Source of the DNA: Phialocephala subalpina
Taxonomy: Eukaryota; Ascomycota; Leotiomycetes; Helotiales; Mollisiaceae
Length of the DNA stretch: 64,000 nt
NCBI GenBank assembly: GCA_900073065.1
Contig: FJOG01000003.1
Coordinates: 2,468,632 to 2,532,631 of the forward strand
Reading direction: 5' to 3'
Part shown: positions 1 through 12,715 of the stretch, one piece after another
Position numbering within the stretch: position 1 is the stretch's first letter
Layout of the letters: the number at the start of each line of letters is the position of its first letter
The notes under the pieces: generated by a model
What the model was told of the DNA's origin: nothing
The model's database searches: none
Seen by the model: the letters and a program-made list of their open reading frames with translations, nothing else
Position numbers and translations under genes: made by a program

Positions 1-271
1 CCGTAGCCCACCATGAAAACGGATGCCATGTCCTTAGCCAATGGCAGGAGCCAACTCCGTATGGAAGATGGTTGAGGTTTCAAGCTCAACAGAAGCGAAA
101 GGAGGGGGTGAACCAGACAATTGAAAGAAACGTCTAATGCACGAATCTTCATCTAGAGATGTTCATATGCGATCATGGTCCGAGTGTTAATATATCTTAC
201 AACCTAATCCCGGCCGTGCCCGCATACTCATGTCCCTGTCTTCATCTCGGGAGCCGTTTTTAAAGATATTT

Positions 272-1284
272 TTAACCCGGCACGGTATCAAGACTGCCCT
301 TACCAACCGTCGACGGGATGGCATCAACACCCTTCTGTTGCCTCAGTTTCTCCTCAAACTTCAGAAACTCTGAGTTTGCGATCTCCTCTTCTTGATCTAG
401 CACTTGGGTAACACCTTTCACCTCCTCGATCTGTGTGTTTGTGTTAGCTTCTGTTTATCCAGCGTGATGGCTCCAAGGATACTCACATAGTGCATCAGCA
501 TGCCCTCTATCCCGTTTTTCAAAGTAACTGTACTCGAGTCGCACGTCCTGCACGCACCTCGCAACTTTAGCAGAACCATTCCTTCCTCGAATCCTCGAAA
601 CTCGATATCACCTCCATCTTCTTGGATGGCAGGTCGTATCCGTGTTTCCAAAAGCTCTTTGATCATCCCCACCACCTCGCTATCGTTCTCATTGTAGCTC
701 AAGCTGTCTTCCTCCTGTCCCTCCTGCCCGTCCACCCCAGACTTGTTCTCCGTGATATTGACAATCTGAGCCCCAGACGTCACCGCCTCCGTGATCAACG
801 AGAAGACCTCAGGCTTGATATGCGCCCAATTGGCCTCATTCGACTTCGTAACCGTAATAAAATCCGCCCCATAAAACACAGAGGTAACCCCATCAATATT
901 CATTAACTGCGCCGCTAGTGGCGACGGATGTGGAGGAGCAAGAGTCGCTCTTGGATTCAGGTATTCGAGGAAAGGCGAAGACAGTCCTGCAGGTAATATA
1001 GGATGGTTGGGTAGGAACTTGAGCGCATCTGGATTCGGCGTATTCTCCGTCTGTATAAAGATACTCCTACTCCCACTGACCGCCAGCGGCTTCACCATCG
1101 TAGAAGGCTGATGTAAAGGCTGTAACATCGGTCTCGTCCTCGCATTCGAAGCCGCCATCGCTGGTAATCGGGTACTTTGATGTACACATCTCGCTGCGCT
1201 GTAATGGACTGGCACGGCTGGTTTCGCAGGTCGAACCTTAGTGAATAACGGCACTGTTGCGCGAGCTATCTTTCTTGATGCCAT
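272..1284 (-). CDS. NFU1: NFU1-type mitochondrial Fe-S cluster scaffold/carrier
   Basis: This 318-residue protein helps deliver [4Fe-4S] clusters to mitochondrial enzymes such as lipoate synthase and respiratory complexes (family knowledge). The N terminus is rich in R, K and S and lacks acids, as expected of a mitochondrial presequence. An Nfu N-terminal domain follows (about 75-170, starting IFIQTENTPNPDALKFLP), then an acidic linker, then the NifU-like C-terminal domain with the cluster-binding CRTC motif (C245, C248). There are two exons. The intron at 431-486 starts gtgagt and ends acacag. The second exon restores the usual tail (IEEVKGV..., ending TVPG) up to a TAA at 272-274. The start at 1284 gives a full presequence. 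It is divergent from the HIT-finger gene with about 176 bp between starts. No odd residues were seen. Confidence 0.95.
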
Positions 1285-1460
1285 GGTGGAATAATTGACA
1301 CTTGCAGAGAAATATCTTGAAGTGTCGAGGTTGATTCAGATAAGTTTTCGGAAGGCGAAGTTGCTTCTCCAATGTTTTTGTAATCAAGCACTATGACGCC
1401 AATCTCTAGTGTAGCTTTAAGCTCCGATTTGCCGACATCTTCCTCAAAGAAAAGAACGCG

Positions 1461-2320
1461 ATGCTTTCGAGATTTCTGGGAGGCTTCTTTCAGCCTCCAG
1501 AAATGTCTATTTCAGAAGTTATAAACAATGGCGATGATACAAAAGCCCCCCAGCAAATCACGGTCGAGGTTCAGAAGGCAAAGATGGCAGACATAGAAAG
1601 TGGCAAGTCACCAGCAGCATTCGACAAAGAAGCTCCCGAATCCGCAGAACAGAGCTCAGAGATCGAAGTGAAGGCACCCCAGAAGAAACTTTGTGGAGTC
1701 TGCAACGAGAATGATGGGAAATACAAATGTAGCCGTTGTTATCTTCCCTAGTGAGTCCACCGCAGATCCAACAAGCTCCAACTAACATCTCCAGTTGTTC
1801 AGTAACCTGTTCAAAACAGCACAAAATAAACCATCCACCCGACGAGCCCAAGCCTGAACACGAATCAAACCCCATCAAACCAGAAACCAGCGATCATGGG
1901 CGAGCAGGTACCATTGCAGGAAAAGCTTTCAAAGGCCTCTTCGCTGCATTGGACGATTCCGAAGAACTACGGTTGCTATTCAAGCTCTACCCCAACCTCC
2001 CAATGGTCCTGGATCAAATCCATACGGCTACACTTCCGCCATTAGATGAATACACAGTTAGCGGCTTACCTACAAAAGCTCGGAAGGGCAATGAACAGCC
2101 GTGGAGCTCTGATCGTGGTCTTCAGAAAGGTGTTGAAGCTTTGAAACAGGCGAGGAATTCTGATGGGAAGGATGGGGAGGGGTTGAGGGAATATGGGAGG
2201 CTGGTGTTGCAGATTTTGGCGGGAGAGGAGGGTATGACTACGGAGCAGATCATACAGAAGGAGTTGGCAGAGGAGAATGCTAGGATTATTGAGCAGCTAC
2301 TCAATGGCGACATCGGCTGA
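1461..2320 (+). CDS. HIT-type zinc-finger protein (Hit1/ZNHIT3-like)
   Basis: The protein has 271 residues from the first ATG, or 257 if the ATG at 1503 (MSISEV) is used. I cannot decide between the two starts. A HIT zinc finger is clear: C78, C81 (LCGVC), then CSRC, then YCSVTC and a His (CSKQH). The splice junction lies inside the finger, with an intron at 1751-1794 (gtgagt..cag, 44 bp) that joins LPY to CSVTC. The remainder is helical and acidic, with LRLLFKLYPNLPMVLDQIH and a helical C terminus. HIT fingers of this type (yeast Hit1, human ZNHIT3) act with Rsa1/NUFIP in box C/D snoRNP assembly in the nucleus. That role is inferred from the finger and overall size, so it could be a different HIT subfamily. 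Confidence 0.85.
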
Positions 2321-2615
2321 AATGAGGGAGTTGTTCTATCACAAGGACTCGAAGACCAGGGCGTTTGTATCAAGGATTGGGAATATCTGGTGAGAAAACC
2401 TGCTCTGTGATGTCTGCTCACAAGCTGACATCTACCCAGTGACCATATGACACGGAATGTACGGAGTCATATCAAGATATGATTGGTAGAAGACGTTCAC
2501 CAATAGGAAGGATAGAAAGTCAGACTTCTTCAAAGTCTATTGGGAAAGAGGACACAAGATACCCAGCGCCGATGATGCACCAACTCCATAAGCAAACATG
2601 AATTCGTTTCAGCCA

Positions 2616-3631
2616 TCAGCTTGGATGACGCTTGAATCTCGCCAAAAAGCTCCCCTTAACCTTCCCTCCTTCCGGCGGTGACGATCCAAATCCGGCTATC
2701 CCCTCATCCCTCCGTGTCTTCTCCTTCTTACCCATTAACATCCAGCTCGACTCCATCCTCCTCAAGAACGGACTCGCTTTTTCCTTCTTCCGTCTGTTCT
2801 CCATCTCGTCATCTCGTTGTGCCCAGTCGTTTCGATGGTCGTTAACTATATCATGCGGTGCTGGCTTCGGCTTCAGTTTCTGTTGTGGAGGCGATGACCC
2901 TTCCTCGTCCCAGAACATATCTCCTGTACTCAATGGCCGTGGAGCACCCTTCTTATGAGTCCCAATTAGATGCGCAAACTCGCCAGTGAAAGTCCTCTGA
3001 GGTGGCTTGTAAAGATCCCTCTCCTCATCCGCCTCGGCAGCCACCTCCATCTCTTGAGTCCACTGAAACTGGTTCCTGCTCCTCAATAGATGGTTTTCTA
3101 GAACCGCCTGATCCGTAGCTATCGTTTTCTGAAGTAGAGTAAGAGGTTGAGAAGGTCTATTCTCATCAACGCTCACTCGTGCTAGATGGGCCTTGACGAC
3201 TGGTTCGGCCAGCTTGTGCATCTTTCGGTCCTTTCCAATGGGGGTAGTGGTTCTCTCCATGTCCCTAGCTGCCACAGCTGGGACATGATGATACACATTT
3301 TGAGCATGCAACGCAGCAGCCAAAGCTTCGGCTTCAGCTGCTTTTGCAGCTCGTGCTTGACGGCGTTGCTGGGCTTTAATCTTTTGCTTGACGAGGTGAG
3401 CTTGTAGTTTCCGACTGAGCTCATCAGGGTCCTGTGAACGAATTAATGCTGTAGATGGTTGAAAACCTTGAGGGGACTCGGAGTACAATTCCGGGGACAA
3501 AATGATGAACGGGTAGCTCCCATACAAAGTAACAGTGATTTATGGAAATAAGAACGTACGAAGGGCTCCCCTTGCTTCACTCGCCGTCTGGGAGCACCAT
3601 TGGTCTTGGGATCGTGAAGCGGGTGTGTCAT
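2616..3631 (-). CDS. Uncharacterised fungal protein, basic and coiled-coil-like
   Basis: I do not recognise this protein. Exon 1 (3560-3631) encodes MTHPLHDPKTNGAPRRRVKQGEPF. A 128-bp intron (3432-3559, gtacgt..cacag) joins it to DPDELSRKLQAHL, giving 295 residues in frame. The N-terminal third is an Arg/Lys/Ala/Gln-rich helix (KQKIKAQQRRQARAAKAAEAEALAAAL) likely to form a coiled coil. The C-terminal third is charged and Pro-rich and ends in a basic Phe/Arg stretch (FLARFKRHPS). No signal peptide or membrane segment is visible. The acceptor was chosen from frame continuity, and a different acceptor would change a few residues near position 25. It is tail-to-tail with the HIT-finger gene. Confidence 0.65.
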
Positions 3632-6600
3632 TGAGCGAGTTGGTTTAATCTATATTTTGTCAGGAATTTGAACATTGGGTTGAACATTCCATGCGACAGG
3701 AGTTCGGGAGTACTTTTGAACTTACACCAGGACGTTCCACAACGGGCAACGAAGTTTTGGTCGCCATTATCGAGCAGCCAAGCTTACTTATCTCCTGGGG
3801 ACGAGATATGGGAATCGCGGGAATGGTGTGCAAAATTGTTTCAGACCTAGGTTAGAGCGTGTATTGGGTGATACAATTCAGGATCACAACATTAAGACAG
3901 AGGTATCGACCCGTCCGGCAAATGTGTACTTGGAATTGGGAGCTAGGAAGCAACACGATTCGCGAGCAAAGCACTGAGGGGGTGCACAAGGAAGAAGTAG
4001 GAGGTTTGGCAACGAAAGAAAAAGCCAAAGAGTCAGGGTCTGCCCATAACGTTGGTGGCTTGCATCCGAAGCGGACTTGTGATCTCATGGTTCGAGCCAG
4101 CCGGACGAAGTCTACGGCGGTAAGTCTCAAATGGAAGCAATGGTCCGTCCGAATGCAGCATAGTATGCGTATTCATCAAGTCGGCAAGTACAGGAGGCTG
4201 GTCACACTCCCCTGACGGGCCTGACCTGATCATCGTGACCCCAGATTCTCAGCACCTTTTATTGACACATACCGACTGCAGCCGAGGAGGGCGTGGAATG
4301 TTTCACCCATTCTTGGGCGTGCGATCAGCTTGGAGTAGTAGCGAGGTCGTGAGAATATTGCGAGCGGCAGTGGACTTGATCCAGACTCGAGCTCTTCAAC
4401 TAGACGGAACGCCATGCCTAATCCAGTACATGCCACCAGGAACAAAACTGCGAGATCATCGCCCGAGATGCTCAAGTGAGATGGTTGTTCTGATTGCAGC
4501 TAATCTTCCGGAGGATAACTACCAATTCGAGCACGGTTCTGCTTGGACTCGTGCTGCATGAGTCCAAGTCCTGCAGTTTGATGTGGGGAAACCTTGCATT
4601 TTGCCACCTTTTTGCCTGTTCACGCGACATGCTTTTTCATGCTACAGTATGAATTCTACTGTATGAGGTGCCAAGGCTGCTTCACCGTCTTGCATCCTGG
4701 AGCAACTTCTCGTTACTTGTTCCACGGGGGTAACCTTACACAGGAGTCGCACAAAACGGCAGTAAAGTGCACGGCTCCGAATGTCCGTAAACAACGGACA
4801 GGTCCTCCGCCCAGGAGTCTTGCTGTTTTGTTTCCTAGATTGTCATGTTCGAGATTTCCTACCTGCCTTTGATGTTTTGTTGCGGCGTGTGGCTGCATGA
4901 GCTTTGGACCCGGATTGGGCAAGACGTTGTCCCCCAAATCAAAAGTTAATCAAAGCAGTAATCTTATGCAACCACAACCGTTCATCTGCTCAGATGAAAG
5001 ACATAATAATCAAGCCGGTCTATCATTGAGATTTGGTTTCAACCAGATGACGACGAGGTAAGGTACCAGTACTACTTCCGCGCGAGATAACCGAAGAAAT
5101 GATCTCAGCGGGACAGCGGGCTGCGTCCAGTTCTCTCGTAGAAAAAGCAACGCCTTCATCGTGGACGGCGACTGCTCATGGCCTCCGAGGACTTCACGTG
5201 TCCTGATGACCCGTTATGGAGAATGCAATCCCAGCTGCGTTCAGCTCAAGCTCCAATCAAACCATCTAGAATTCTAGAGCCTCAGGGTCAGAGATGATGG
5301 CATACTGCATGGCATCGGATTCGCCGGACCATCCCGTCTCATGCCCGTCTAGTTTTTACAGCCGTTGAAGAATTCAAACTCAATTGTCAGCTCTAGCACG
5401 CAGCCTTACGAGATACAGGCTTATCGTTGGTAGCCTTGTTGTGACGTTGTTCAGCAGGCAGAGTCTAGGTGGTCGGTGGAGTACTTCGTACGTACGAGGG
5501 GAACGAGCTCGCAGCTGAAGGTTCTGGTGATTGTGTGACTTGGTATCACGATACTTGACCTCGAGGAAATCGTAAGATCGAAATGATGTGAAGCTTGGAG
5601 ATGCACTGATCATCACTGATCATCATAGCTTTATCAGATAGTGGTGGATACGTTGATATCGGATGGGCAGCCGACGGTTCCTTGCAACTGTCGGTTGACT
5701 TTGGCGTGAGGTCCCTGAATTGACCAGTTGCAAGATAGGAGCGAGATAGGAGCAAGTCGTGGATTGACAAAATTGTGGTTCGTAAGAGTGAAGATTCGCA
5801 AGTTGGTTGCACCGGCTTTGCAACGGCGGCTAGAACGCTTTGGAGTCCATCTGATGATATGCTTTGCCAGGGATGCTTGTGTTGATTAAGAGCGTGCCGC
5901 TTCTCAGAGAGACTTCGCTGTTGGCAGAGTGCTTGTTTCCTTTCGACAGCCGCTTGGCATAAAGCTTCGTGAGAGGAATTGGGATGAATGATGTCGACTT
6001 GCTGCTCATTGCCAGCTCCATTCCTGCACTCGCACTCGCACTCGCACTCGCACTCGCGCCTCGTCCCTCAACCAGTGATGGACTTCACGTGTGACAGCCG
6101 GCTGGAAAGTGACAGTGCGGGATAATTAATTCCTTTTGGGAGACTGAAGCGTTTCGGTTTGAAGATTCGTAGGCGTGTGTGTTCCCCTGCTCCCTCTTGC
6201 CATGCTCTCTTCACCCACCTCCATGCATCACAGATGTTACATCCTGGCGACGTCTTCGAAATGGGCCTCGAGCACTCCCCGTTGGTAGCGAATGAAAGGG
6301 AGCTGCTGGAGCACGACGCGGAAGGAGTGTGTTTGTTCCCGAAAAGGGCCAATCCTAGCACACGCGGATGCCCCGCCAAATGGTTTGTGATGGCCCTGCT
6401 CGCTGTACATCTCCACAGCACTCGACCTCCACTGGGACATCCTCTCCCACAAAAGCACCACTGGTATCGATGCGTCCATTCAATCAATCACACCGAATCC
6501 TTCGTTATGCCACCTGGTTATAACTCCGATAGCTGAATTGCTCTTGCGTGAATCAACGGTGGCATGCTCTTCCAACCACACTTGCTGCAATAATCGCGAT

Positions 6601-6701
6601 ACTGTACTGCTGGGACTGCCACAGCATGGTTTTGCTCAGAACGAGCTGCGAGTTACCGACTGCCAGGGTCTTGACCACCCTTTGAGCTGTGTGCAGGCAT
6701 T
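3632..6701. other. Long region without a supportable gene
   Basis: About 3 kb between the unrecognised gene and the RasGEF. The open frames here are short (under about 140 codons), overlap on both strands, and show no family similarity or conserved motif. The stretch probably holds the promoter and 5' UTR of the RasGEF plus other non-coding sequence. The only structure I can name is the CACTCG microsatellite at 6027-6056. Non-coding RNA cannot be excluded. Confidence 0.5.
6027..6056. repeat. (CACTCG)5 microsatellite
   Basis: Five perfect tandem copies of the hexamer CACTCG, preceded by TTCCTG and followed by CGCC, in the presumed upstream region of the RasGEF. Confidence 0.9.
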
Positions 6702-9700
6702 TTGCCTCATCCATATCAAATGGATGGACTGAGTGTTCTTCCGCAGCGCAAAACTCCATCGTCGACTCCGCGAGACGCCCCTTCCTCCTCGTCGAATTTT
6801 GTCACGAAAGCTGCGGCAACTTCGACTTCCTCCACGCCGCGCAGCGCTCGACCGACCTTTGTGTCCCGGACGAGTTCAGCTCCCCACGTTTTATCGCTGG
6901 AAGATGAGGCGTACAGCCAGCGCTCCTCGGTGGCATCCATAAAGGACGATCCGTTCTTCCGAAATTATCAATCTCCTCACTCCGTCTCTCTGGCAAGAGA
7001 ACTGAAATCTGCGACGTATCTTGCACGTATGGAGGGGGACGAAGATGGCCCTCTGCGGGGTGGAAGGACAGTTGAGAACTCAGTGAACCTGCCCGTGCGA
7101 GGTCCCTCCCCAAGCAAGAAAGTCCATTAGACTAACAAGTTTTCTACAGCCTCAATCCAGAAGCGGGATGTCTGATATCAACATTGCGGTTATTGGGAGT
7201 GCGGGTGTGGGGAAAAGTACTTTGATACAACGCGCTCTTGGATTGCGGACACTCCCAACATCAATTGCCTCGAGTCTTCGAATGTCTGTGGACAACGTGG
7301 TTTACACCGTTAGCCTGATTGAACTTGACCTCGAGTCTTTCGATATAAATCCAGACCGCCGAATTCAATGGCCGAAGCAGATCAATGGGCACATAGTTCC
7401 TCGCATGGATGGGGCTCTGCTGCTATACGATGTCATGAATAGAGAGAGTATTCAGGAATTACCTCAGACCTTGAGTGAGTCTTTAAGAAAATACCTATAT
7501 ACAAGGATCACGAACTAAAAATGCGTAGATGGACTGGTCAATTCTTCCTTGCCTACTATACTAGTTTCTTGCAAATGCGACAACCCAGAAAATACACGTC
7601 AAATCGACGTGGAGAGTATGGAGCAAGCTTGCATGTCATGCGTCGAAGCTGTGAAGACTGCAGCGAATGTCCCTGAAACAGCGAGACTTTGTCTTTCTTC
7701 CATGCTTCGAGCTGTCATGACGAATCGAAATGGTAAGTTGGAATTTCCATGTGAAATTGTTTGAGCCTCTTTCACGTTCATCTCTTCTCCGCATTTTATC
7801 TCTTCTTGGCAACGATCTTCTCCATACATCTGATGTTTCTGTTCTCGAAGTCTTATTGCATTTCCCATATTTAAAGACAAAGACTGACATTTCTTGTTAG
7901 CGATGCTCTCTTCCGCCGAAAGTTCTGGCGCTCGACGTCGAGCTACTTCGTCTGCGAATCTAGAAACACCATTAGATCCCTCGAGACCACTTAGTCAACA
8001 TTCCAAGCATAGTCGTGCAAGCTCGGACTATTCCCTGCTCCGAGGATTTCCCTCGCCACCCCCTGTGTCTACCAGAGGCCAGCCTCCCTTGTCCCGGGGC
8101 AATGGGCGAACCAACCTGCATCACCAAATTATACTTCCTGATCCACACGACGCGCCGCCACTTTCGTCGCATCCGGCGTTTCGACATGACAGCTTCCACA
8201 CCTCGTCTGATGCGACCCATCAATTGACAGCGGGCCTCAAATCTCGTTCTCCTCTACCATCGCCTGGTACTGGGAGAGCAGTCGACAATTCTTTCCTTGA
8301 CATGGAAGAATCAGATGCAGAATCAGCGTACCGGTATTCGGACGACATTCCTATCCTGCAGCGAAATGATGACAGCTTCTTCGACAAGCCCGCGAAAGTG
8401 GCTGGTGTGACTTTCGATGAGCTGGTGGACCGATTGTTAGGGCAGAATATGTCGAGAGCAGACAACAATTTCTCGGATATCTTCCTTTGCCTATATAGGA
8501 AATTTGCGGCTCCTGCTGAGCTTTTTGCTGCAATTGATGACCGACTCAATCGCGTTGCCGACGACAAGAACACGCATTATTTGACGCGAACGGCGACCCA
8601 ACTGCGCATCATAACTGTTGTCGCGAAATGGGTCACGACTTATCCAGGAGATTTTGCGAGCGCTTCAACGAGCGCCAAGTTGGAAAGCTTCATCAATACC
8701 CTTTCCGGTGAACCGGTTTTTGCAGCAGCCGCGCTAGAGATGAGGACACAGCTGCAGTCACGGGTTTTCGAAGACGATGATACGGGATGGGCTCGTACTG
8801 ATGCCGATGTAGAGCACGAGGAGAGGGCGTCGACTGACGATTCAATCCCCCCCTCGCCGGCTAGAAGGAGGACTGAGTCGAGCCAAACAGAATTTGACGA
8901 GGAGATGGCAAACTTGCACGTAGAATATGAGGAGGGCTCAGACATGGTCCGGAAGGAGTCCAGAGCAGATTCTACAACTTCAACGCGACCTCTATCCCCT
9001 ACACAGTCTCTCTCGCCATCTTTCCATACTGTGGAGGATTACGAGAGAGAAGCAGCGACGATGGTACCGAAAGGTACCTTACCACTTACCAAATTTCGCT
9101 ATCATATATTCATGGATATATCCGACGACGACCTAGCTGATGAGATGACGAGGATCGACTGGGTCATGTTCTCATCAATCCGACTCCGTGATCTGGTCCG
9201 TCACGTCAGCTTACCCTTGGAGCAGAAAGAGAGATGCAAGAGCTTGACGAACGTCAACCGGATGATCAGCCATTTCAACCACATCGCAAGATGGGTGGCC
9301 AACATGATTCTAATGCGAGACAAAGCCAAGCACAGAGCGCTCATGTTGGAGAAATTCATGACCATCGCTTTGAAATTGCGGCAATTGAACAATTACAATG
9401 GCCTAGCTGCAGTCCTGGCTGGAATCAATGGCAGCGCCATTCACCGTCTGAGCCAAACTCGGGCTCTTGTCCCACAGGACGTCCAGAAACGATTCGCTCG
9501 CCTGGTCATCTTGATGGGCACGCAGAAATCACATTTCGCCTACCGCCTGGCCTGGGAGAATTCTTCTCTTCCTCGAATTCCTTTCATCCCTCTTCATCGC
9601 CGTGATCTTGTCTCAGCTGAAGAAGGAAGCCGAACGTTTGTTGGAGCCAACGGAGAGAGGATCAATTGGAAGAAATTCGAGGTTTTGTCTGAAGTTATCT

Positions 9701-9991
9701 TGCCGATTATGAAGAGTCAGGTGGTGCCATACCCGAATCTGGCGAAACATGAGATTGCGAGGGAGCTTATTCTGGATTGTAGGATGCCAGTGGATGATGA
9801 GGTTGGTTTTCCTCACTTGTTTGCCCTTGATCTCATATACCTGCCTATCTTGTTCTATTCTCAAATACTTGGAGCGCTTGACATTGACTAATATCAAACA
9901 GGAGGTCTATCAACGGAGTCTATCACTGGAAAGCAGTTCATCCGGGCCCCTCGAAATCGGGAAGAAGAAATTCCCTTGGTTCCAGAAATAA
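6702..9991 (+). CDS. Ras guanine-nucleotide exchange factor with N-terminal Ras-like P-loop domain
   Basis: Five exons (6702-7094, 7150-7474, 7529-7732, 7901-9801, 9902-9991) encode 970 residues, or 964 from the ATG at 6720. After a Ser/Thr-rich leader, residues about 138-290 form a Ras-like fold with a perfect P-loop (GSAGVGKST, 147-155). The region where G3 (DxxG) should be reads ELDLESF, and the G4 position reads SCKCD, so the G domain looks degenerate. A low-complexity linker leads to a RasGEF_N module (about 475-600, FDELVDRLLGQ) and the catalytic CDC25 domain (about 695-950, with DISDDDLADEMTRID and FNHIARWVANMI). The family loads GTP on Ras at membranes. Intron 7095-7149 has a gtgcga donor and a good ACTAAC branch site. 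The last exon ends PWFQK. Function is confident; the exact start is not. Confidence 0.88.
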
Positions 9992-10568
9992 TCAAGAGAA
10001 GGAAGGTCAAAGGTAATTATAGGCTCAATATTCAACACGGCGAACATAGCGAGGGAAGGCAGGAGAAAACTTGGATACCAGGTGTTGGGAACTTGTGTCT
10101 ATTGTTGAAGTGGTCATGGTATGATGCTTGGCGCTGGGGAGTTTTCTGCTGTTGGGAAGAAGACTTTTGATGGCGATTGCGACATACCCACTTGAATTAA
10201 GATCTTGTGACGATAGATGAGATGATATGACACTGAAGGATAACATGACTATTCCATGTCTCGTCTGATTCCTTCTTGCTCACATATTGTCCGTTAGGAT
10301 TGTGTGTTGGTGATGGGTGTTGATGAGCTGTTGACTTCGAATCTTAGTGTGAATGTACGTCCTTTGGCCAGGGATAGAGGTGCTAGCGGTGAAAAGAGAT
10401 CCAAGTCCAAAGTCAGATCTCAAGCCGGTCATTTTGAACTGCAAATCAGGCTGTTTAGACTAAATGTATGATCAACATTCTAACATCTGCCTAGTTTACA
10501 GAAATCTACAAGACGTGGGACATTATTCTCGAATCCCACAATGTATTCGGAGTGGGGTATATCAACAA
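9992..10568. other. Convergent 3' flanks, no gene seen
   Basis: This stretch lies between the stop of the RasGEF and the stop of the Gep3/Mtg3 gene, which converge. It should contain both 3' UTRs. I see no family-like frame or repeat. Confidence 0.5.
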
Positions 10569-12715
10569 TCACAACGGCGCCGCAAGACTCTTCCTCCTCC
10601 TGATCTTAACCACCTTCTTCGCCCCTTTCATCGACTTCCTCGGCCTCCCTTTCGTCTTATTCGCTCCAGGCTTCTCCGCAACATTCAACCAAGCATTCAT
10701 CGGGCGTCTAGAAGAGACAAACTTCCCATTCGGAGTAAAGACCTCCACTGCTGGCCAGCTCGGATCAATCTCATACTCCGCTCTCTGCTCCAACTCCCAT
10801 TCATCTTCTCCAGTCTCTCTTGGGTCAATCTCGCCTGGATTCTTTCGGACTTGAGCTACGAGTTCAATCCAGCCAAGACCTTCTATCAAGATATCTGTCG
10901 CCATAACTTTGAAGGGTAATCTTTCGGGTCTGATACCCGCTGCTTCAGGTCGAGTGATAGGTCCAGCACGCTGCTTCGTAACGTCCCATTTCAGGTGAAA
11001 GGTTCCTGCTGATTTGATTTTCTCTGCTGTTTCTGGCAATGAGATATTTTGGACATATTCGGAGCCTTTATGCAGTTGTGTATAGATAGCTTTCTCTGTC
11101 GATGTGCGATGTGAAGAGATGGGCGTGAAAGAGTAGGCTAATACAATCACATCTGGGGTTGTGGGAGTAATGCGGATGAATCCTCCCAACAGGAGGGATT
11201 GTCCTGGCTTGATCACTTGCTGAGTTGGTTTTACGCGGGAACGCATAACGAGTTCTGCTCGGTGTTCGGGTTGGACATAAAGCTCGAGGTCGCCGCGTGA
11301 TAGGCCTGGAAGGTCAATCAGCTCTCCTTTGCCGTTTCCGAAGGAGAGTCGTATTGGGGAAGCGGTTGTACCAGGGAGAGCAGAGACAAGCGGCATGGCT
11401 GGGTAGTCAACCTCAGGTGGAGCGGGAGGGAGCAGCGATGAGGTGTCCAGAGAGTCCGCATCCGTTGAGTCGTACTCATCCTTCTTGTACAGAACTTTGT
11501 CCTCTAAAGCGTCTTCTAGAGTAGGCATAGGAAGTACTTCTCCAGTCTCGGATTTTAATGCTCCGTTCTTTGAATCCTCCTTCTCGGCGATATCCAACTT
11601 CTTGATCTTATCGAGAATCTCAGCAGCTGTCGGAGGAGCAAGCTTCTTGCCAAGAAGTTTGTCCTTCTCTCTTTTTCCTTTAGGAAAGATGTAATGGAAG
11701 AGCTTACTCTTCCCAACGTTGACTTTGCCAACCATCCAGCCCCCTCCGCCACGGCGCCAGATCTCCTCCTTCAATTCGTTTGTCCACCACGGCTCTTTTG
11801 CGCTCACACATCTGAGATTGCCAAGTCGAACATCTTTCGCTGTTCTTCCTAGTGCATCTCGAAGCACGGCTCTCAGATATGGCATCATGGAGTCGACCTG
11901 GGACTTTTTGGGTGCCAACAAGTCCGACCTCGTAATAATAAAGCTGACTTCTGTCTTTCGACCATGATAGAAGCGTCCCGTTTTCGACCGCCTGTTTCGT
12001 GATCTCAAGGGCGTAAGATGTAGTAGCTTATGTAGGCCTGGGACTAGTGACATGGGAAAGTCTGCCGCATCGAGAACATGATACACATGATTGTACTTGT
12101 AAGGAGATTCAAAAATTGTATCCTGGATAGTTTCAACGGAGGGATGATGTATAGAAATCCCAGTGCTGTGATGAAGGATCTTGTGGCATCTATCGCAGAC
12201 GGGAGGTTCAACAGCAGTCTCTGCACCAGAGTCAATATTGCTATAGTACAGTTTCCAGAAAACGTACCTGGTTTCACGAAGTCGTTTGTACTTATTCCTA
12301 GCGACGATGTATCCGCCTGTTTCAATGCTTCCTTGACAAGTTCATCTTCTGCAGACTCATGTTGACCCGATGTTGCCTCGAGATATCTCCTAACAGTGTT
12401 CCTCCCGAGTGTAAAGTATCCAGCACCAGTCTCGTCAACTGTCTGAGAAAGAGCTCCACATCCAACACATTGCTGCGGCAGCCTTCGGAGAGCATAATTT
12501 GGGTCTGCCACTGGATTCTTGGTCGAAGTGATCGCATGTGACGTGACAAGTCTCCTCTGGGAGGCCAAAGGCTTCAGGGAACTGTTATGGGAGCATTGTA
12601 GCGGGTTGAAAAATGTTGCCCGTACGAGTCCAGGACATAGGAAGACAGGAAGCTCTGTCACCGGTGTACCAATCCGTTTCACAAGTTTTGAAGCAACTCT
12701 CGCGCTTTTCGACAT
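10569..12715 (-). CDS. GEP3: Gep3/Mtg3-type circularly permuted mitochondrial GTPase
   Basis: This 699-residue protein belongs to the YqeH/Gep3 class of circularly permuted GTPases, which in yeast act in assembly of the mitochondrial small ribosomal subunit. A treble-clef zinc site is formed by C83, C86 and C158, C161 and is interrupted by the only intron (12221-12267, gtacgt..gcag). The G motifs appear in permuted order: G4 TRSD (about 246-249), G5 SAK (289-291), G1 GKVNVGKS (314-321), then an insertion of about 110 residues, then G3 DLPG (452-455). The C-terminal half matches the long fungal extension. The start at 12715 (MSKSARVAS) is preferred. An in-frame ATG at 12868 would leave only 9 bp before the divergent mL61 gene. 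Confidence 0.9.

Noticed and set aside
4060..4115. GGTTCGAGCC looks like a tRNA T-loop
   Set aside because: No matching A box, acceptor stem or anticodon arm could be built around it.
3859..4215. Plus-strand open frame of 118 codons
   Set aside because: No family-like motif, overlapped by similar frames on the other strand; treated as chance.
10464..10919. Plus-strand open frame of 151 codons
   Set aside because: Mostly antisense to the conserved C-terminal coding part of the Gep3-type GTPase.
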